64,000 nt of DNA from Sipunculus nudus (taxonomy: Eukaryota; Annelida; Sipuncula; Golfingiida; Sipunculidae): assembly GCA_026874595.1 (NCBI GenBank), contig CM049311.1:72664453-72728452 (forward strand), read 5' to 3'. The stretch's first letter is position 1, and the number at the start of each line of letters is the position of its first letter. This document shows positions 22,469 to 34,400 of this stretch, one piece after another. A program made the translations under genes and the position numbers. The notes under the pieces are model-generated. The model was not told where the DNA came from, did no database searches, and worked only from the letters and a program-made list of their open reading frames with translations.

Positions 22469-23749
22469 GTCTGAAAAATGATATCCTGTTAAGTGTAGCC
22501 ATGCTCTAAAAATTCTAAATGACTGAAAGGATAATGTATGTGATATAATTTCATAAATAAAAATATAAGATTAATTCAACTTCATATTTCAGTCATGGCA
22601 TATAGCCTACAATATAAAAATTGCGAATAAAAACATTCATTTATTCCTTTTGCTTGTCTATGATAAATCTCAGTTCACAATGCAATGATTAGCATGAAAA
22701 GTTTCTGACCGAAGTCTAATATATTGTATAGTAAGGCTTATTGTCAAATAGGCAAATCCGAACAGATTTCATTTGATACAATAAAACTTAGCCATGCCAC
22801 TGGAAGATACTCTTAATAAAAAACATAAAATTAGGCTAAATAAAGTAATACAAAAGGTTTTATTAAAATTTCCTCAAACTGATTCGTAATAACCCACACA
22901 GGACCAAAGGGCTCAGTTTCCATTACATAAAGTATGTATATAAAAATGACATCAGGCCTGGTACTCAGAAATACATGCCCATGCAATTACTGGGCTATGT
23001 GGAGGTCAGCCGGACAGTATTGATAGTCCTCCCGCATGACCGTTTGCGCTCCCCCCAAAATATATGTTATATTTTATATTTCATAGATACATGCATGTCG
23101 TATATATCCAGGATTATGCATCCCATTAATTAATCAATTATTTTACTTGTTCAGTTCATTATTTTTCAATGTTTTTACTTCATTTTATGACTTTGGTCGA
23201 ACACAGTTTCGACAATCGTGATCGGTCAAGTGATACACCATGAGAAAATTTCAAGTCGAAAAGAACAAAATGACAATATTAAATATACTTTAGCTCTTTT
23301 GTACTCTAGGTAATAATTAAGGTTAGAAATGTATCCTTAATTGTAAGCATGTCATTGTGTTTTAAAAATACAACAATGCAACATGCAAAGCATAACGTAG
23401 CGGATTGAATCGTATCGATCCATATATACATATACATGAATTCTTAACGTATTTGTAATTTCAGTATTAATTAGAAATAGACCCAATAATCACAGCTTAG
23501 GAAACTATTGCTGGATCGCTGATCTGAAAGAGAGATTGAAATTAAACCTTTATTTTCCACTAACGTTCTAACATCCGAATAATTATATTAAATTATAATT
23601 ATAAAATCTGTGACTGAGCACATATTTGTAACGTAAGCCTGCATAATTAGCTTGTAAGACTCATTTTAATCAGTTTCATACCTTGGAAAACCCATGATTG
23701 ATATGAAAGTTGCTGTCACGTGTAAAGATGTGTCAGAAAGCGGGTTTTC
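22469..23749 (-). other. Probable intron and upstream sequence of copy C
   Basis: I see no further coding exon. By analogy with copy B, the region between the acceptor at 22471 and block S2 would be intron. No donor can be assigned with confidence. Confidence 0.3.
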
Positions 23750-24200
23750 TTTAATTAATTACCTCCACCAAGTGGGTTTATGTTTTTGCTGGCGTTGGTT
23801 TGTCTGTTTGTCTGACTAGCAATATTACTCAGTTTTAAACGTATTTTGATGAAATATTTAGGATAGCTCGGCAATGATTGAAGAAACAATGCATTAAATT
23901 CTTTGGTGATTCGGATCACCATCTGGATCCAGAGCTGTTTCAAAGAAATATCCTGCATTTCTGACAATGCCAGATAGGAGTTATATGAGCTTCCATGGTG
24001 GAGGTCTGCGCTCTCTGAATGCAGATTTCTATTTAATTGTTAAGAGTTTGTCTGCTTCTTTGTCTATTAACAGTATAGCTCAAACTGGGATTTACGGATT
24101 TTGATTAAAATTTCCGGATAGCTTGACAATTATAATAGAAACAAGTGAATGCTAAATCGCCATTGAAAAAGGACGGGGGGGGGGGGGGGGGGGGGGGGGG
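23750..24200 (+). repeat. Dispersed repeat T unit followed by a 26-base G run
   Basis: The T unit runs from 'attacctccaccaagtgggtttatg' to 'ggtggaggtctgcgctctctgaa', with a partial second unit after it. The G26 tract at 24175-24200 is a strong quadruplex candidate and a likely length-error site. Confidence 0.7.
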
Positions 24201-24379
24201 CAGAAATCGCTCGCCTACAGGTTATTACCGAAAAAACTGAAGTTCGGTCTTCTATCCCGGCATCCAGCTGAACGGGAATGGTGTATCCAAATTATTTTAA
24301 TTACATATATATATACAATATTTTAGGGTCATGACTATTTAACTATCTTATGTCTTTCGGTACCCTAAATGTAAATGTT

Positions 24380-26060
24380 TATATTGCGAAATATTAGTAA
24401 TGGCTGATTCACTTGTCACTATGGTATATCGCAAAGTAATATAGCTGAATACGTTATCTGCAACTGCTCATGAATATTTAAATTTTCTGACGTCACGCGA
24501 ATCACCGGCTAGGGCGCGAGTACGAAGTCCTAACTATAGGAACATGATGCAGGGACATTCTCTGGAACAACTTTTATGTCTCGTCTTGGCGTCTGTCCGG
24601 ATTGTTCTAGGATATGTAAGTTATAACAGTGATTTAGCGCAGATCTGACAACTGTTCATGTAATTCTTTTCCATATTTTATTCCTACAGGGTTTCAAATG
24701 CTTTCTTTCCTGAGATTATTCTGATTGCGTTATTTTCCTTTTAATTTATGATGAATAGAGGACATAATTGCATAGACTGTATGAAGGCTCTTTCGAATTT
24801 CTTAGAACTTTGTTATTATAACAATGTTGTTAAAATGGTGATTTTGGGATCTGTAATGCTTAAAATGCGTTCTAGTCATTAAGGATAAGGCTGACGGGTA
24901 TAAGTTATAATTAAGGGCTTAACACAGTCTACACGATGTATGTAACCAGTCGCTCTTAGGGCCGTACATATATGCTTTATCAGTGTCATCCTTATTAGAA
25001 TATCTAACGACAAGTTAAAGTTTGTAATTTCAAAGAATCCAACAATCCGGCTATTAGGACATTTTGGGGACGAACACTGGTATAGGACTCCTCGCCAGGT
25101 AAAGGTACACGTGTTTGTGTGTCTGACCTACATATATCGCACGTTCAGTTTCCCCAAATGTTACTTCCGGGAAACATGAATGAAGTACACGTGGTGTTGG
25201 ACATACATGTATACCTTGCACCATAGATTTTTCTGAATATATGTAAATACAAAAGCAGTTTGCAAGCAAATTTTTATTTAAGGTGAACAATATGACAGGG
25301 TGAATTGGTATTTTTGGGTATGTTTTTTAGGGTTTTTCTAAGGGATTGAGATTATTTAAAAAATGCTTGAAAGAAACTGGTTCATTATACAGTCTCCACT
25401 GGTGTTTTCATGTTGAAACCTATATGTAAACTAGGACCTTTATTTTACTCCACAAGCATTTATCATTCATGCTTAAGTCCGCAAAAGTTTCATGTTTTTA
25501 TTTTTTAATTATGCCTTAATCTGTTACTTAATTTATATTAAAAGGTATGAAATGTACTAATCAATCCCAATAATTTAGGATGGTGTTGGAACTCGTATTG
25601 ATCAATATATCATACTGATTTTCTTGAAATTCTACAAAATTGTCAAGAATATGGATTAATTAATATTTCCTCTTTCATAACTGATTAAGGGATCATAGGC
25701 TACTGGTCCCCACAGGTTATTATCACTTTTGTTTGCACATATTTTTTTTGTATATTTGAGGGTTCGATAAACTTCTTTTCAGTTTGGTAAAAAACATTCT
25801 GCAGGGCAATTACGTCATTAATATATGTATTCTTGATCATTTGTATCAGAAAAAACTATCCTGAAATAATCCAGTTGGAAATGTTAATTAAGTACAGAAC
25901 AATATCACCTGATAAATGTCTTTGAGCATCCGTGTACGAAGTAAACAATCTGTCAGTATCAATGTGTGAGGGATACTCCTGGTATACTACATTCAGTCAA
26001 TGTAACACAATGGGAAGTGAAGCTTTGTCTGTCTCTCTTTTTTCTCTCTCTCTCGCTCTC
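24380..26060 (-). promoter_or_regulatory. Promoter-like block S2, probably upstream of copy C
   Basis: A CRE (TGACGTCA, 24488-24495) lies next to a TATA-like 'aaatttaaatattcatgag' on the minus strand. The composite GAS element is 650 bp further upstream at 25149-25175. An E-box CACGTG lies near it. The block is homologous to S1 and S3, and its far end (25980-26060, 'taacacaatgg' then a CT-run) matches 34350-34400. Copy C's coding exon is about 2 kb downstream. Confidence 0.45.
25149..25175 (-). promoter_or_regulatory. 27-bp composite GAS-type element (S2 copy)
   Basis: Plus strand: TTTCCCCAAA, six bases, TTCCGGGAAAC. On the minus strand the second half reads GGGGAAACTGAAC, close to an ISRE (GAAANNGAAA). 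It is 2.7 kb upstream of copy C on the same strand. Confidence 0.55.
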
Positions 26061-26366
26061 TCTCTCAAAGAACAAAATATTAACTTTATTTATGTTCATA
26101 TACAAATGTACTGTAAAGTTCTCATGTGTTCATAACGGTTCGGTAAGTATAACTGTTGGCAATAAAGGTTGCTGTGGGGAAAGGTTGGATCTGTTTCGTA
26201 TTCTACAAATGTCAGATTGAAAAACGGGGAGATAAGTAAACTTTCCCAAACTTTATTAATAATAAACGGTGATATATAGATGCGTGTTGGCAGACTACCT
26301 TATTTTTATAAGTTTATATAGCTGTAGAGAAAGATTGGAAAGGAACAGTCATATAAATTTATATTG

Positions 26367-26368
<2 letters not shown>

Positions 26369-26403
<35 letters not shown>
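26369..26403. repeat. (AT)n microsatellite
   Basis: About 17 AT dinucleotides, followed by a short 'taatcgattaaatcg' palindromic patch (26420-26480). Confidence 0.9.
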
Positions 26404-26408
<5 letters not shown>

Positions 26409-27589
26409 GGTGAACCGATTAATCGATTAAATCGGTGATTTGACGTTTTCTTTCAAATCGATTGCATTTTAGCTTAATCGATTAAAACGATGCAAATATA
26501 AAGAATCTAATCCTGTCAGAGTAACGAACAGCATCAAAATGAAACCTTGCGCAAGCAATAATCGTGGGACAGCAAGTCGACCTTTGATGCGGGTGTGATG
26601 ATGGTATCATAGTGAATACCGATGTACATGTCACTCTATTTACTGCGGTCAATATTTTAAGTAATAGTATACTGCAGATTTCAGGGTAATAAATTTAGTA
26701 CATAAAAGAATCGATTGATTATCGACCATCGGTCGCTTTTATTTTTCAAGCATCGATTATGATTTTAAAACCTACCACTAATATATATGGCTCAGCATGT
26801 TGTGGTTTTCTATATTTTTAATCTCTCGTGGGAAAATTTTGAAGGCTCGATAAAAATCTTTTAAAATGCACTCGTGTATAGAAAAGTCCGGGAATTCTAA
26901 GGCTTAAATATTCACGCCAGCGGATCCCCGCCGATCCTATATGGAGACTGGATTAGCACTACAAATACAGCCCTAGCCTACAAATGTCACCAGTTAACTC
27001 TCATTTATGGTAACTGAATCTCTATGGCTGGGAGTTTAATGGCCTGAGCATGTTTGTGCAATCGATGACAGGAAAATTCGGTTTGATAAGTTACATTCGC
27101 TTTCTAGCATTTCTGGAGTGGTCTAAGATAGCTGCAGGGAGTTGAACCAGGACCTGAATAACCTAAGCAGACTTTCGTGTCACAGGAGTTTTTATTTAAA
27201 ATGTTTATTGTTTATAAACGCAGAGGGGCCTTACTCTAGTGGGTATGTCTTTCATAATCGCCGTATTTCCCCATAAGAGAACAATATATATTCATATAAG
27301 TCAGTATAATTTAATTATAAATAACAATTATCGGGTCTGACAGGCCGACAGACTCCAAGTTTATATCAAACTAAGTGATTATTTAAATAAGATACAGCAA
27401 TTTTAATCATGACTTTTCAATGACCTGACAGGCTAAAAGAGCCTTTTAAATAAGAGGGGTAAAGTTGCGTAAGGTAGGTCTAAACTGAACAACCTAATAT
27501 AACCGTTTAATTAAATAAGATACTGTAGTTTTAATAATGACTATATAATGATTAAATACCACACGTTAAACTGAATTGTGAATGTTCTA
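26404..27589. other. No gene seen
   Basis: This is AT-rich sequence with repeated 'aatcgatta' phrases between 26415 and 26755. I can support nothing else. Confidence 0.4.
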
Positions 27590-27690
27590 TTGACAAATCA
27601 TAGCCACCCTATATGCTCTATCTGTAGCCCCTCATGAATATGTAAATTCTGGCGTCATCCGTAATATACTTGAAGGTACGGATTTATTCT
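27590..27690 (-). repeat. Fragment of an S promoter block
   Basis: 'ctatctgtagcccctcatgaatatgtaaattctggcgtcatc' is matched in pieces by S1-S3, covering the TATA-like and CRE core only. It has no gene nearby on the same strand. Confidence 0.45.
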
Positions 27691-27999
27691 AATTAATCAG
27701 AGATAACATCTGAACGAGGTGTGGGGCCTTCCAAGTGACACTTTTTGCACAGCTGACAACGGTTAACAATGTTGACAATGAGTAAGTGTAAATAATTGCA
27801 TGTATACTTGTCACATACGCTGCAAATTAATTAAATAAAGACTCAGTTACAGTTTCCTCTTATGTTCTGGGAAATGCCTTTTGAGGAATATTTATTGTTA
27901 ATGCAGATGCCGCGGGGGCGGAATTTTCTAATGCTAGGTACTGGTGGGATACTCACGTGGTCAATTTTGGCGGGTTGTCTGTGTGGTTTCTAAGGCCGC

Positions 28000-28170
28000 A
28001 CACAGAGCGGAGTAGATAAGACGAGACAAGATCAGACCGGACTTGAATCCGGTCCGGTCCGCTCTGGTCCTGGCACTGAGCGATCCTGGCCATATCAACA
28101 TTTTTGATAATTTCAGGACTGGACCTGAGTAGTCCGGTCCGGTCCGTTTGAGTTCGCTCTGTTTGATGGG
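28000..28170. mobile_element. Candidate short non-autonomous element
   Basis: The outer parts are roughly inverted ('acacagagcgga' on the left, 'ttcgctctgttt' on the right). Internally, 'ccggtccggtcc' occurs in both halves. It is short, GC-rich relative to its flanks, and non-coding. No target duplication is certain. Confidence 0.3.
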
Positions 28171-28409
28171 GTTTTAAGACTAGTGACGATCGGGACCTTT
28201 ATATTTTACCAAGAGAGCAGCTCTATGAATCATTTGATATACGTACAATTTTGAAGAAGGTGAATTAAGAGATGGACATAAAGTGGGTGACACATGGAGA
28301 TTGGTGTCCTCTTTGGCAATACCGGGAAGTACTTGCTTAAATAGTTAGTGTTGCCCACCTCATCTCCGATCTAAATACAGGGAAAGGATTTTGCCTTTCA
28401 AATAAATAA

Positions 28410-28412
<3 letters not shown>

Positions 28413-28454
<42 letters not shown>
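28413..28454. repeat. (AT)n microsatellite
   Basis: About 21 AT dinucleotides, preceded by AAAT repeats. Confidence 0.9.
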
Positions 28455-28457
<3 letters not shown>

Positions 28458-28564
28458 AAAGATTTAATTAAGTTGACCATCATTTCGATTGTTAAAAATG
28501 ACCAAACCAGTGGTATTGCATATAAATTTATTCAGTGGCGTAACCAGTGGGGCCTTTCCCACGG

Positions 28565-28835
28565 GACACTACAAAACAAGAAGGGGGCAAAAAATCTGGA
28601 AGGGAAAAAAGGAAGGGAAGAAAGGAAAGAGGGGTAAGAGGGAACAAGAGAAAAGGAAGGAAGAAGAGAAAAAGGAGAAGAAAGGGAAAGAAAAGGAAAA
28701 GAAACAGGAGAAAGGGAAGGAAGAAGAATAAAGAAGGGAGAGGAAATGAAAGAAAAGGAAAAGAAAAAAGGAGAAAGGGAAGAAGAGAGGAGAAAGGAAA
28801 AAAGATGAGAAAGGAGCAAAAAAGGAAGCTAATTA
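28565..28835 (+). repeat. ~270-bp polypurine tract
   Basis: Almost every base on the plus strand is A or G, in the style of AAAGGGAAGGAAGAAG. Lys/Glu/Gly-rich or Ser/Phe-rich frames through it on either strand are composition artefacts. Such tracts can form triplex DNA. Confidence 0.85.
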
Positions 28836-28859
28836 AAATATGAAGGGGCTTAGGAAAGA

Positions 28860-29879
28860 AAAAACAATACCTAGGTACTCATCTAACTAACAAAAATAGT
28901 GGTGGTGGCCTGGCAGGCCTACATTACTACTATTGTTATTAATACTTATAAAGAAGTGGGAAACAAAAATACTTTAAAAAGTTACGTTAAAACAAATCTT
29001 TAGGGAAACTGCTGCTCAACTAAACTAGAAATAATTAGGTTTGGTTCATTTCTGGTATTATCACCAAGCTACATGACCTTTTGACCTGGATTGCATTGTT
29101 TGTGGTCAGATTGGCTGTCACTACCATCTTCGGTTGTACATTGCATTATGCTTCATCACTTGGAATACAACTACAAGTCATTTAGCCTAATGAAAAGTTA
29201 TAACTTAAAATGCCATTGGCACTTTTTATGTAAACTGGCATAATAGGCAGTAAGTCAGATGGGTCCATATTTTCCCAACACTGGGGCATAATGGAATCCT
29301 GAACTTTTCAATGGACTTTCTGGCAGAGTTATTTAATTTCAACCAGGGACAAAAAAAATGTGTTTTATTGTTAAACATATTCAAACTGATGCTGAAATGA
29401 TAAAATTCACTAAAATATTGATTTTTTTTTAGAATTTGATTTCCATAACATGGCATTTCCCCAACTGGGCATTTGCACTTGATATGCATGACTTGATATG
29501 CATGTGGCTATAAATTAATATATTAAACAGTAACTTTATACTAGTAGATTTGTTATTATTATTTTTTTAAATTTGGACCACATCATACCAATTGGACATT
29601 TAATAACATAATGTGGAATCCTAATATTAGATCAAGCTAAAATTTGCATTTTTTATTCACCTTTCAAATTAATATCTATCTTATCAGATTGATTCTTATA
29701 CCATAGCCACTGATTACTGTACTGCCTATTTGTAGTACATTTTGACAAATAGAAAACAGCAAGTAAAAAAATTGAGAGGGCTATAATATTTTACTATAAG
29801 CAGAACTACGTATAGGGATCCATATTTCCCCAGGGGTTCATAATGCCCCAAGTTACCCTATGTCATGTGTAAGAATCCT
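28860..29879. other. No feature seen
   Basis: This is AT-rich sequence with a few short frames lacking any recognisable domain. Confidence 0.4.
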
Positions 29880-31090
29880 AAGACCCACGCAGAGCACTAC
29901 GTCTTAAGCTCAACTGATACAGAATCGGTAAACCTCTGGAGTCTTACTTACGTCCGTTATCAGGACATAAAATGTAACCGTTGGACCCAGAATCTTCAAA
30001 CTTAACATCCTGGGAGGTGCAAGAAAAATCTAATTAAAACCAGAAATTAGGTGTCCGTTACCCATATCTTCCGAGCTATGGGGCTCATTAGTACCCCCTA
30101 GAATAATTGAAAATAAGATACAAAAGTTCCAGTATCTGAATACTCAATACATTGATCGCCATGAATCTTTGCATGCATATTGATCATGCAGTGTTTGATC
30201 AATTCCTGCAGACTGGTGGCGCAAACTGTATTTTTCGATTTTTTACGTATTTTTTCTGTTTTCGAGATCTTCAAAGAAGCGGTCGTCCGTTAACAGTGCA
30301 CAAATCGTCACTGTTAGACCTAGAATCTTCTAAGTTGATATCCAGGGAGGTCCATGAAAAATCATCTGGAAACCTTAAAAGAGGTCTCTGTTACCCATAT
30401 ACTAAAAGCTATATGAGAATCGTATCTTCCCCACAGAATAATTAAAAAATTGTAACAAAAGCTCCAGTATCTGAATAATTAATAAGGCATTGTTCGACAT
30501 GATTCTTTGCACGCATATTGATCATGCAGTGTTTCATCAGTTCCTGCAGAATAGTGGTGCCACTTATATTTTTTTCTCTTTTTATCAAAATATTTTAGAC
30601 CAAAGGAAGAAGTTTTGCTGTTAATAGGCACAAACTCTAACCGTTAGGCCTAGTATCTTTTAACTGTTTATCAAGGGAGGTCTTAGGCAAATCTCATTGG
30701 AAACCTGAAATTAGGTCAAAGTGACCTATATTCTGCAAAATATGTGAAAGAACATGATTTGAGCACCTTGCAGGACAGCTATGCATGATTGTTACAGTTG
30801 GGCCTAGAAACATCTAATTTGATTAAGATCCAGGGAGGTTCCTTTAAAAAAATCCTTGGAAACCTGAAATAATGTCAGTGTGAGCTATATACTGCAAGTT
30901 GTGTGAAAGAACATCATGATTTTGACACTATTTGTCAGAAGGGCACAAATGGTAGCATCTGGATGTCGAATAAGGTCACTGTAACATATATCTAAGGTCT
31001 ATTTGTAAAATGCATGGATTTGAGTACTCTGGGAGTCATGTATCCCATTGATCAAGATTCAGCTGAGCGTCTTCGCCCATTGGCCACTTG
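29880..31090 (+). repeat. Q-family repeats, about four units in tandem
   Basis: Successive units carry 'cttactgtccgttatc'-like starts, 'aggtccatgaaaaatc', 'gctccagtatctgaataatt', 'gcatattgatcatgcagtgtt' and 'ctgcagactggtggcgc'. Later units carry 'gggaggtcttaggcaaatctc' and 'aggtcaaagtgacc'. The last part degenerates. Confidence 0.7.
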
Positions 31091-31659
31091 TTATATATTA
31101 GTATTGGCAAAGCTAAGAAAAAAGATCTTCATATTTGGTGATAATCAAGTACTAAATATATGAATGCCAAACCAATACTTTAGCATGACTGCCATGGATA
31201 AACCAATATAGACTTTTGAGATACTGTGTTGAATGTGAAATATTTACATATATAGGCAGGTTGACAGAAAGGACTGATAAATCTATTTAAATTTCTGATG
31301 AGGCAGGGACACTGCACACCACCGTGCTGAGTTGACATAGTGTCTGAAAACTTAATAAAAAGTAATATAATGATAAAAAATTAAAGCTACTGTTTTTTTA
31401 CCAAATCCTTTCAAATGTTAGATTTCAAAAGAGTTCATCCTGATGTGTATATGCTGTGAAAATTATTTTATCGTTTCTTACAGGGGGGAAAATGTGCCAT
31501 GGTCAAATCTGGGCAAAATTTAACGGTATTGACTTTACATTTACATTTACAACTTGATCCTTGTTTGAAATTAAAAGAGAAAGATATTTTTATCTCATAT
31601 CCTGAAAAAGATGAATAAATGTTTTTCCAAAAACATGTTATGTTTCTCTCTGATCATTT

Positions 31660-31950
31660 ATTTCTTTATTATTTGTAGAAAGACCACTACCTTTTTTATT
31701 ACTTCTCATGTAAGAGTACGGTCGTCCATTCAGTCAAGTTACAGTCATTCGGAAACAGAAGATCAATACTATATGGCTGGGTATGCTATGAATAACTAAA
31801 TGTGTCTTAGGCTGACATCAAATTTATTAACTTAATAAATTTAATTCCAGAAATTTGTTAAATATTTGGAATATCAAGACAGTAACTAAGTTACGAAAGA
31901 ATTTAATACCCTGAATTACATTTGGAAAGAGGCCACTAGATTGTACAGGG
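31660..31950 (-). repeat. Relic of copy B-type intron without its exon
   Basis: This is homologous to 15470-15760 (intron of copy B). The position where the coding exon would lie (31440-31570) shows no GIY coding similarity. Block S3 stands about 1.5-2.5 kb to the right, as S1 does for copy B, so a B/C-type gene was probably present here and lost. Confidence 0.5.
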
Positions 31951-32039
31951 CCCTAATATATTATCTACGAAATCGTAAAATAGTTATCAGATTGGTTTCA
32001 CTTAATCGGATTAAGACCGAAGCTGAGCAAGGTCATCTT

Positions 32040-33075
32040 AAATTAATTACCTCAGCCAAGCGGGATTTATGATTTTGTCGGTGTTGGTTTGTCTGACTGT
32101 TAGAAACATTTCTAAAATAGTTATCAACTGATCTTGATCACATTTCCAGGAAAGCTCGGCAATGATACAAGAAACAAGAAACATTGAGGGGGGGGGGGTT
32201 GATCCGGATCACCATCTGAATCAAGAATTTTAAAAAGGAAATTCCTGCACTTTTTTCAATGCCATAAAGAGATAATGAGCTACCTTGGCGGATGTCTGCG
32301 CTTTTTGAGTGCAAATTTCTAGTTTGTTTGTTAAATGTTTCAAACTTATAGTTTGTTTGTTAAAGTTTGTCTGTATGTCTGTTTATTAGCCCTATTTCTC
32401 AAAAAGTTATAAACGGATTTTGATGAAATTTTCAGGATAGCTCGCAGCTTTCAGGATAGCCAGTAGAAAAATATCATTAAATTTCGGAGGTGATCTGGAT
32501 CACCATCTGGATCCAGGATGCAGGAAAAATAGACCGAAGCTGGGCGAGGTATTCGTTAATTAATTACCTCCGCCACGCAGGGTTTATGTTTCTGCCGACG
32601 TTAGGTTATCTATTTGTCTGACTGTTAGCAACATTACTCAAAAAGTTCTGAACGGATTTTCAGAATAGCTTGGTAAGATACAAGAACAATGTATTCTATG
32701 TTGGAGGTGATTCGGATCACCATCCAGATTTGTTTTAAAGAAAAATCCTTAACAATATCTGACAATGCATCTAGGGGTTATGAGCTGCCTTGGCGGAGGT
32801 CTGCGCTCTCTGAGTGCAAATTTCTTGTTCGTTCGTTAAAGGTTTGTCTGTTTCTTTGTCTATCAGCATTTTAACTCGAAAAGTGATTAATGGATTTTGA
32901 TGAAATTTTCAGGATAACTCGCCAATGATACAAGAAACAATTAATTTATTGTGGGGGTGATCCCGGTCACCATCTGGATCCAGATTCGAGAAAAATGCTG
33001 CATTTCTAACAATGCCATACTGAAGTAATGAGCTGCCTTGGTGGAGGTCTTCGCTCTCTTAGTACCCATATTCTT
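32040..33075 (+). repeat. Dispersed repeat T, three to four tandem units
   Basis: Units start at 'attacctcagccaagcggg' (32045) and 'attacctccgccacgcagg' (32564), with partial units at about 32340 and 32840. Each has 'ttttgatgaaattttcaggatagctc', 'gatccggatcaccatctggatcc' and 'gccttggcggaggtctgcg'. Spacing is irregular because of deletions. Confidence 0.75.
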
Positions 33076-33079
33076 GATA

Positions 33080-34400
33080 TTGATTAATATACTTTAACTT
33101 TCAAGGTATACTGAAATAAAAAGATGGAATCAGTTAAATGATACGGATTCTTATTAATAAGACGTATCAGAGATCTAAATTTGAAAGCCTTGCCTGTTGA
33201 ATGCTAAATCATCATTAACGGGACGGGATCGGGGGGGTGGGGGGTGGGTTGGGGGGGGGGGGGGAAGGTATGATAAGTTCGCCTACATATGATTGTGACA
33301 GATTATTACCGAAAGGTAAGTTTGGTTTTCCATCCTGGCATTCCAGTTGATTGGGACGGTATATATCGAAATCATTCCATATATGAACAAAGTTTTAGTC
33401 ACGACTCGATTACTATCAATTGTCCTACCCTAAATGTAAATGTTTATATTAGGGACTCCTTTGTTATAGTCATTCACCTGTCACTATGGTATATCGCCAA
33501 AGACGCTTAGCGTACGTACTAAATATGTTGTCTGCAACTGCTCATGAATAGTAAAGTTTTCTGACGCCACACGAAAAACTTTTTTTTTGTCTCGCCGGGG
33601 CGTCTGTGTGGACTGTTAGAGGATATCTAGATTACAACAGTGATTTAGCTGACACCTGTTCAGGTAATTCTTTTCCATCTTTTATTATTACAGGGTTTCA
33701 AATGCTTTCTTTCCTGAGATTAGTCTGTTTGCGTTATTTTTCCCAGCTGGTTTATGATGAATAAAGAACATGAATGCATATACTCTATTAAAGCTCTGTC
33801 AAATTTCTTAGAACTTTACAATTATAACTATATAAATACCATAGTGATTTTGCGACCTGCTATGATGAATACGTTCTGGTCATTTAGGCCACGGCTGACG
33901 GTATGGATTATATATAACCAAGGGCATTAATGCAGTGGACACGATGCATTTAACCAGTGGCTGTTACAGCTGTGCATATGCTTTATCAGCCCCAATCTAA
34001 ACTGGTAAGTTTAAGTTTGTAGTTTACAGAGTCAAACAAGCCGGATATTAGGACATTTTGGGGACAAACACTGGTATCAAACATCCCCGCCAGGTAATGG
34101 TACACGTGATTGTGTGTCTGACCTACATATATCGCTCGGTTAGTTTCCCCAAATCGAACTTCTGGGAAACATGAATGCAGTAAACACGTGCTGTTGGGAT
34201 AAATGTAAACCTAAATGTTAACTGGGACTTAATCTTTACTATTCGAGCAATGATCATCCGCGCATAAAGATTGCATTCCATACATTCGTATGCAGTACGT
34301 CTACTCTGAGATATAAAATTTGTGTTTCCAGAGGAAAATCCTTTATAGTGGAGGTAACACAATGGAAAATGAAACTCTCTCTCTCTCTCTCTCTCTCGTT
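33080..34400 (-). promoter_or_regulatory. Promoter-like block S3 (orphan)
   Basis: This is homologous to S1 and S2. Its CRE is decayed (TGACGCCA, 33562-33569), but the composite element at 34144-34170 is kept. No B/C-type coding exon remains downstream. A CT-run sits at 34376-34398. Confidence 0.45.
34144..34170 (-). promoter_or_regulatory. 27-bp composite GAS-type element (S3 copy)
   Basis: Plus strand: TTTCCCCAAA, six bases, TTCTGGGAAAC. The GAS half is TTCTGGGAA, which still fits TTCN3GAA. Confidence 0.5.

Noticed and set aside
22198-22509. Plus-strand open frame of 103 codons
   Set aside because: Antisense shadow of GIY copy C; crosses the splice acceptor.
28489-28843. Lys/Glu-rich and Ser/Phe-rich frames
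   Set aside because: Composition artefacts of the polypurine tract.
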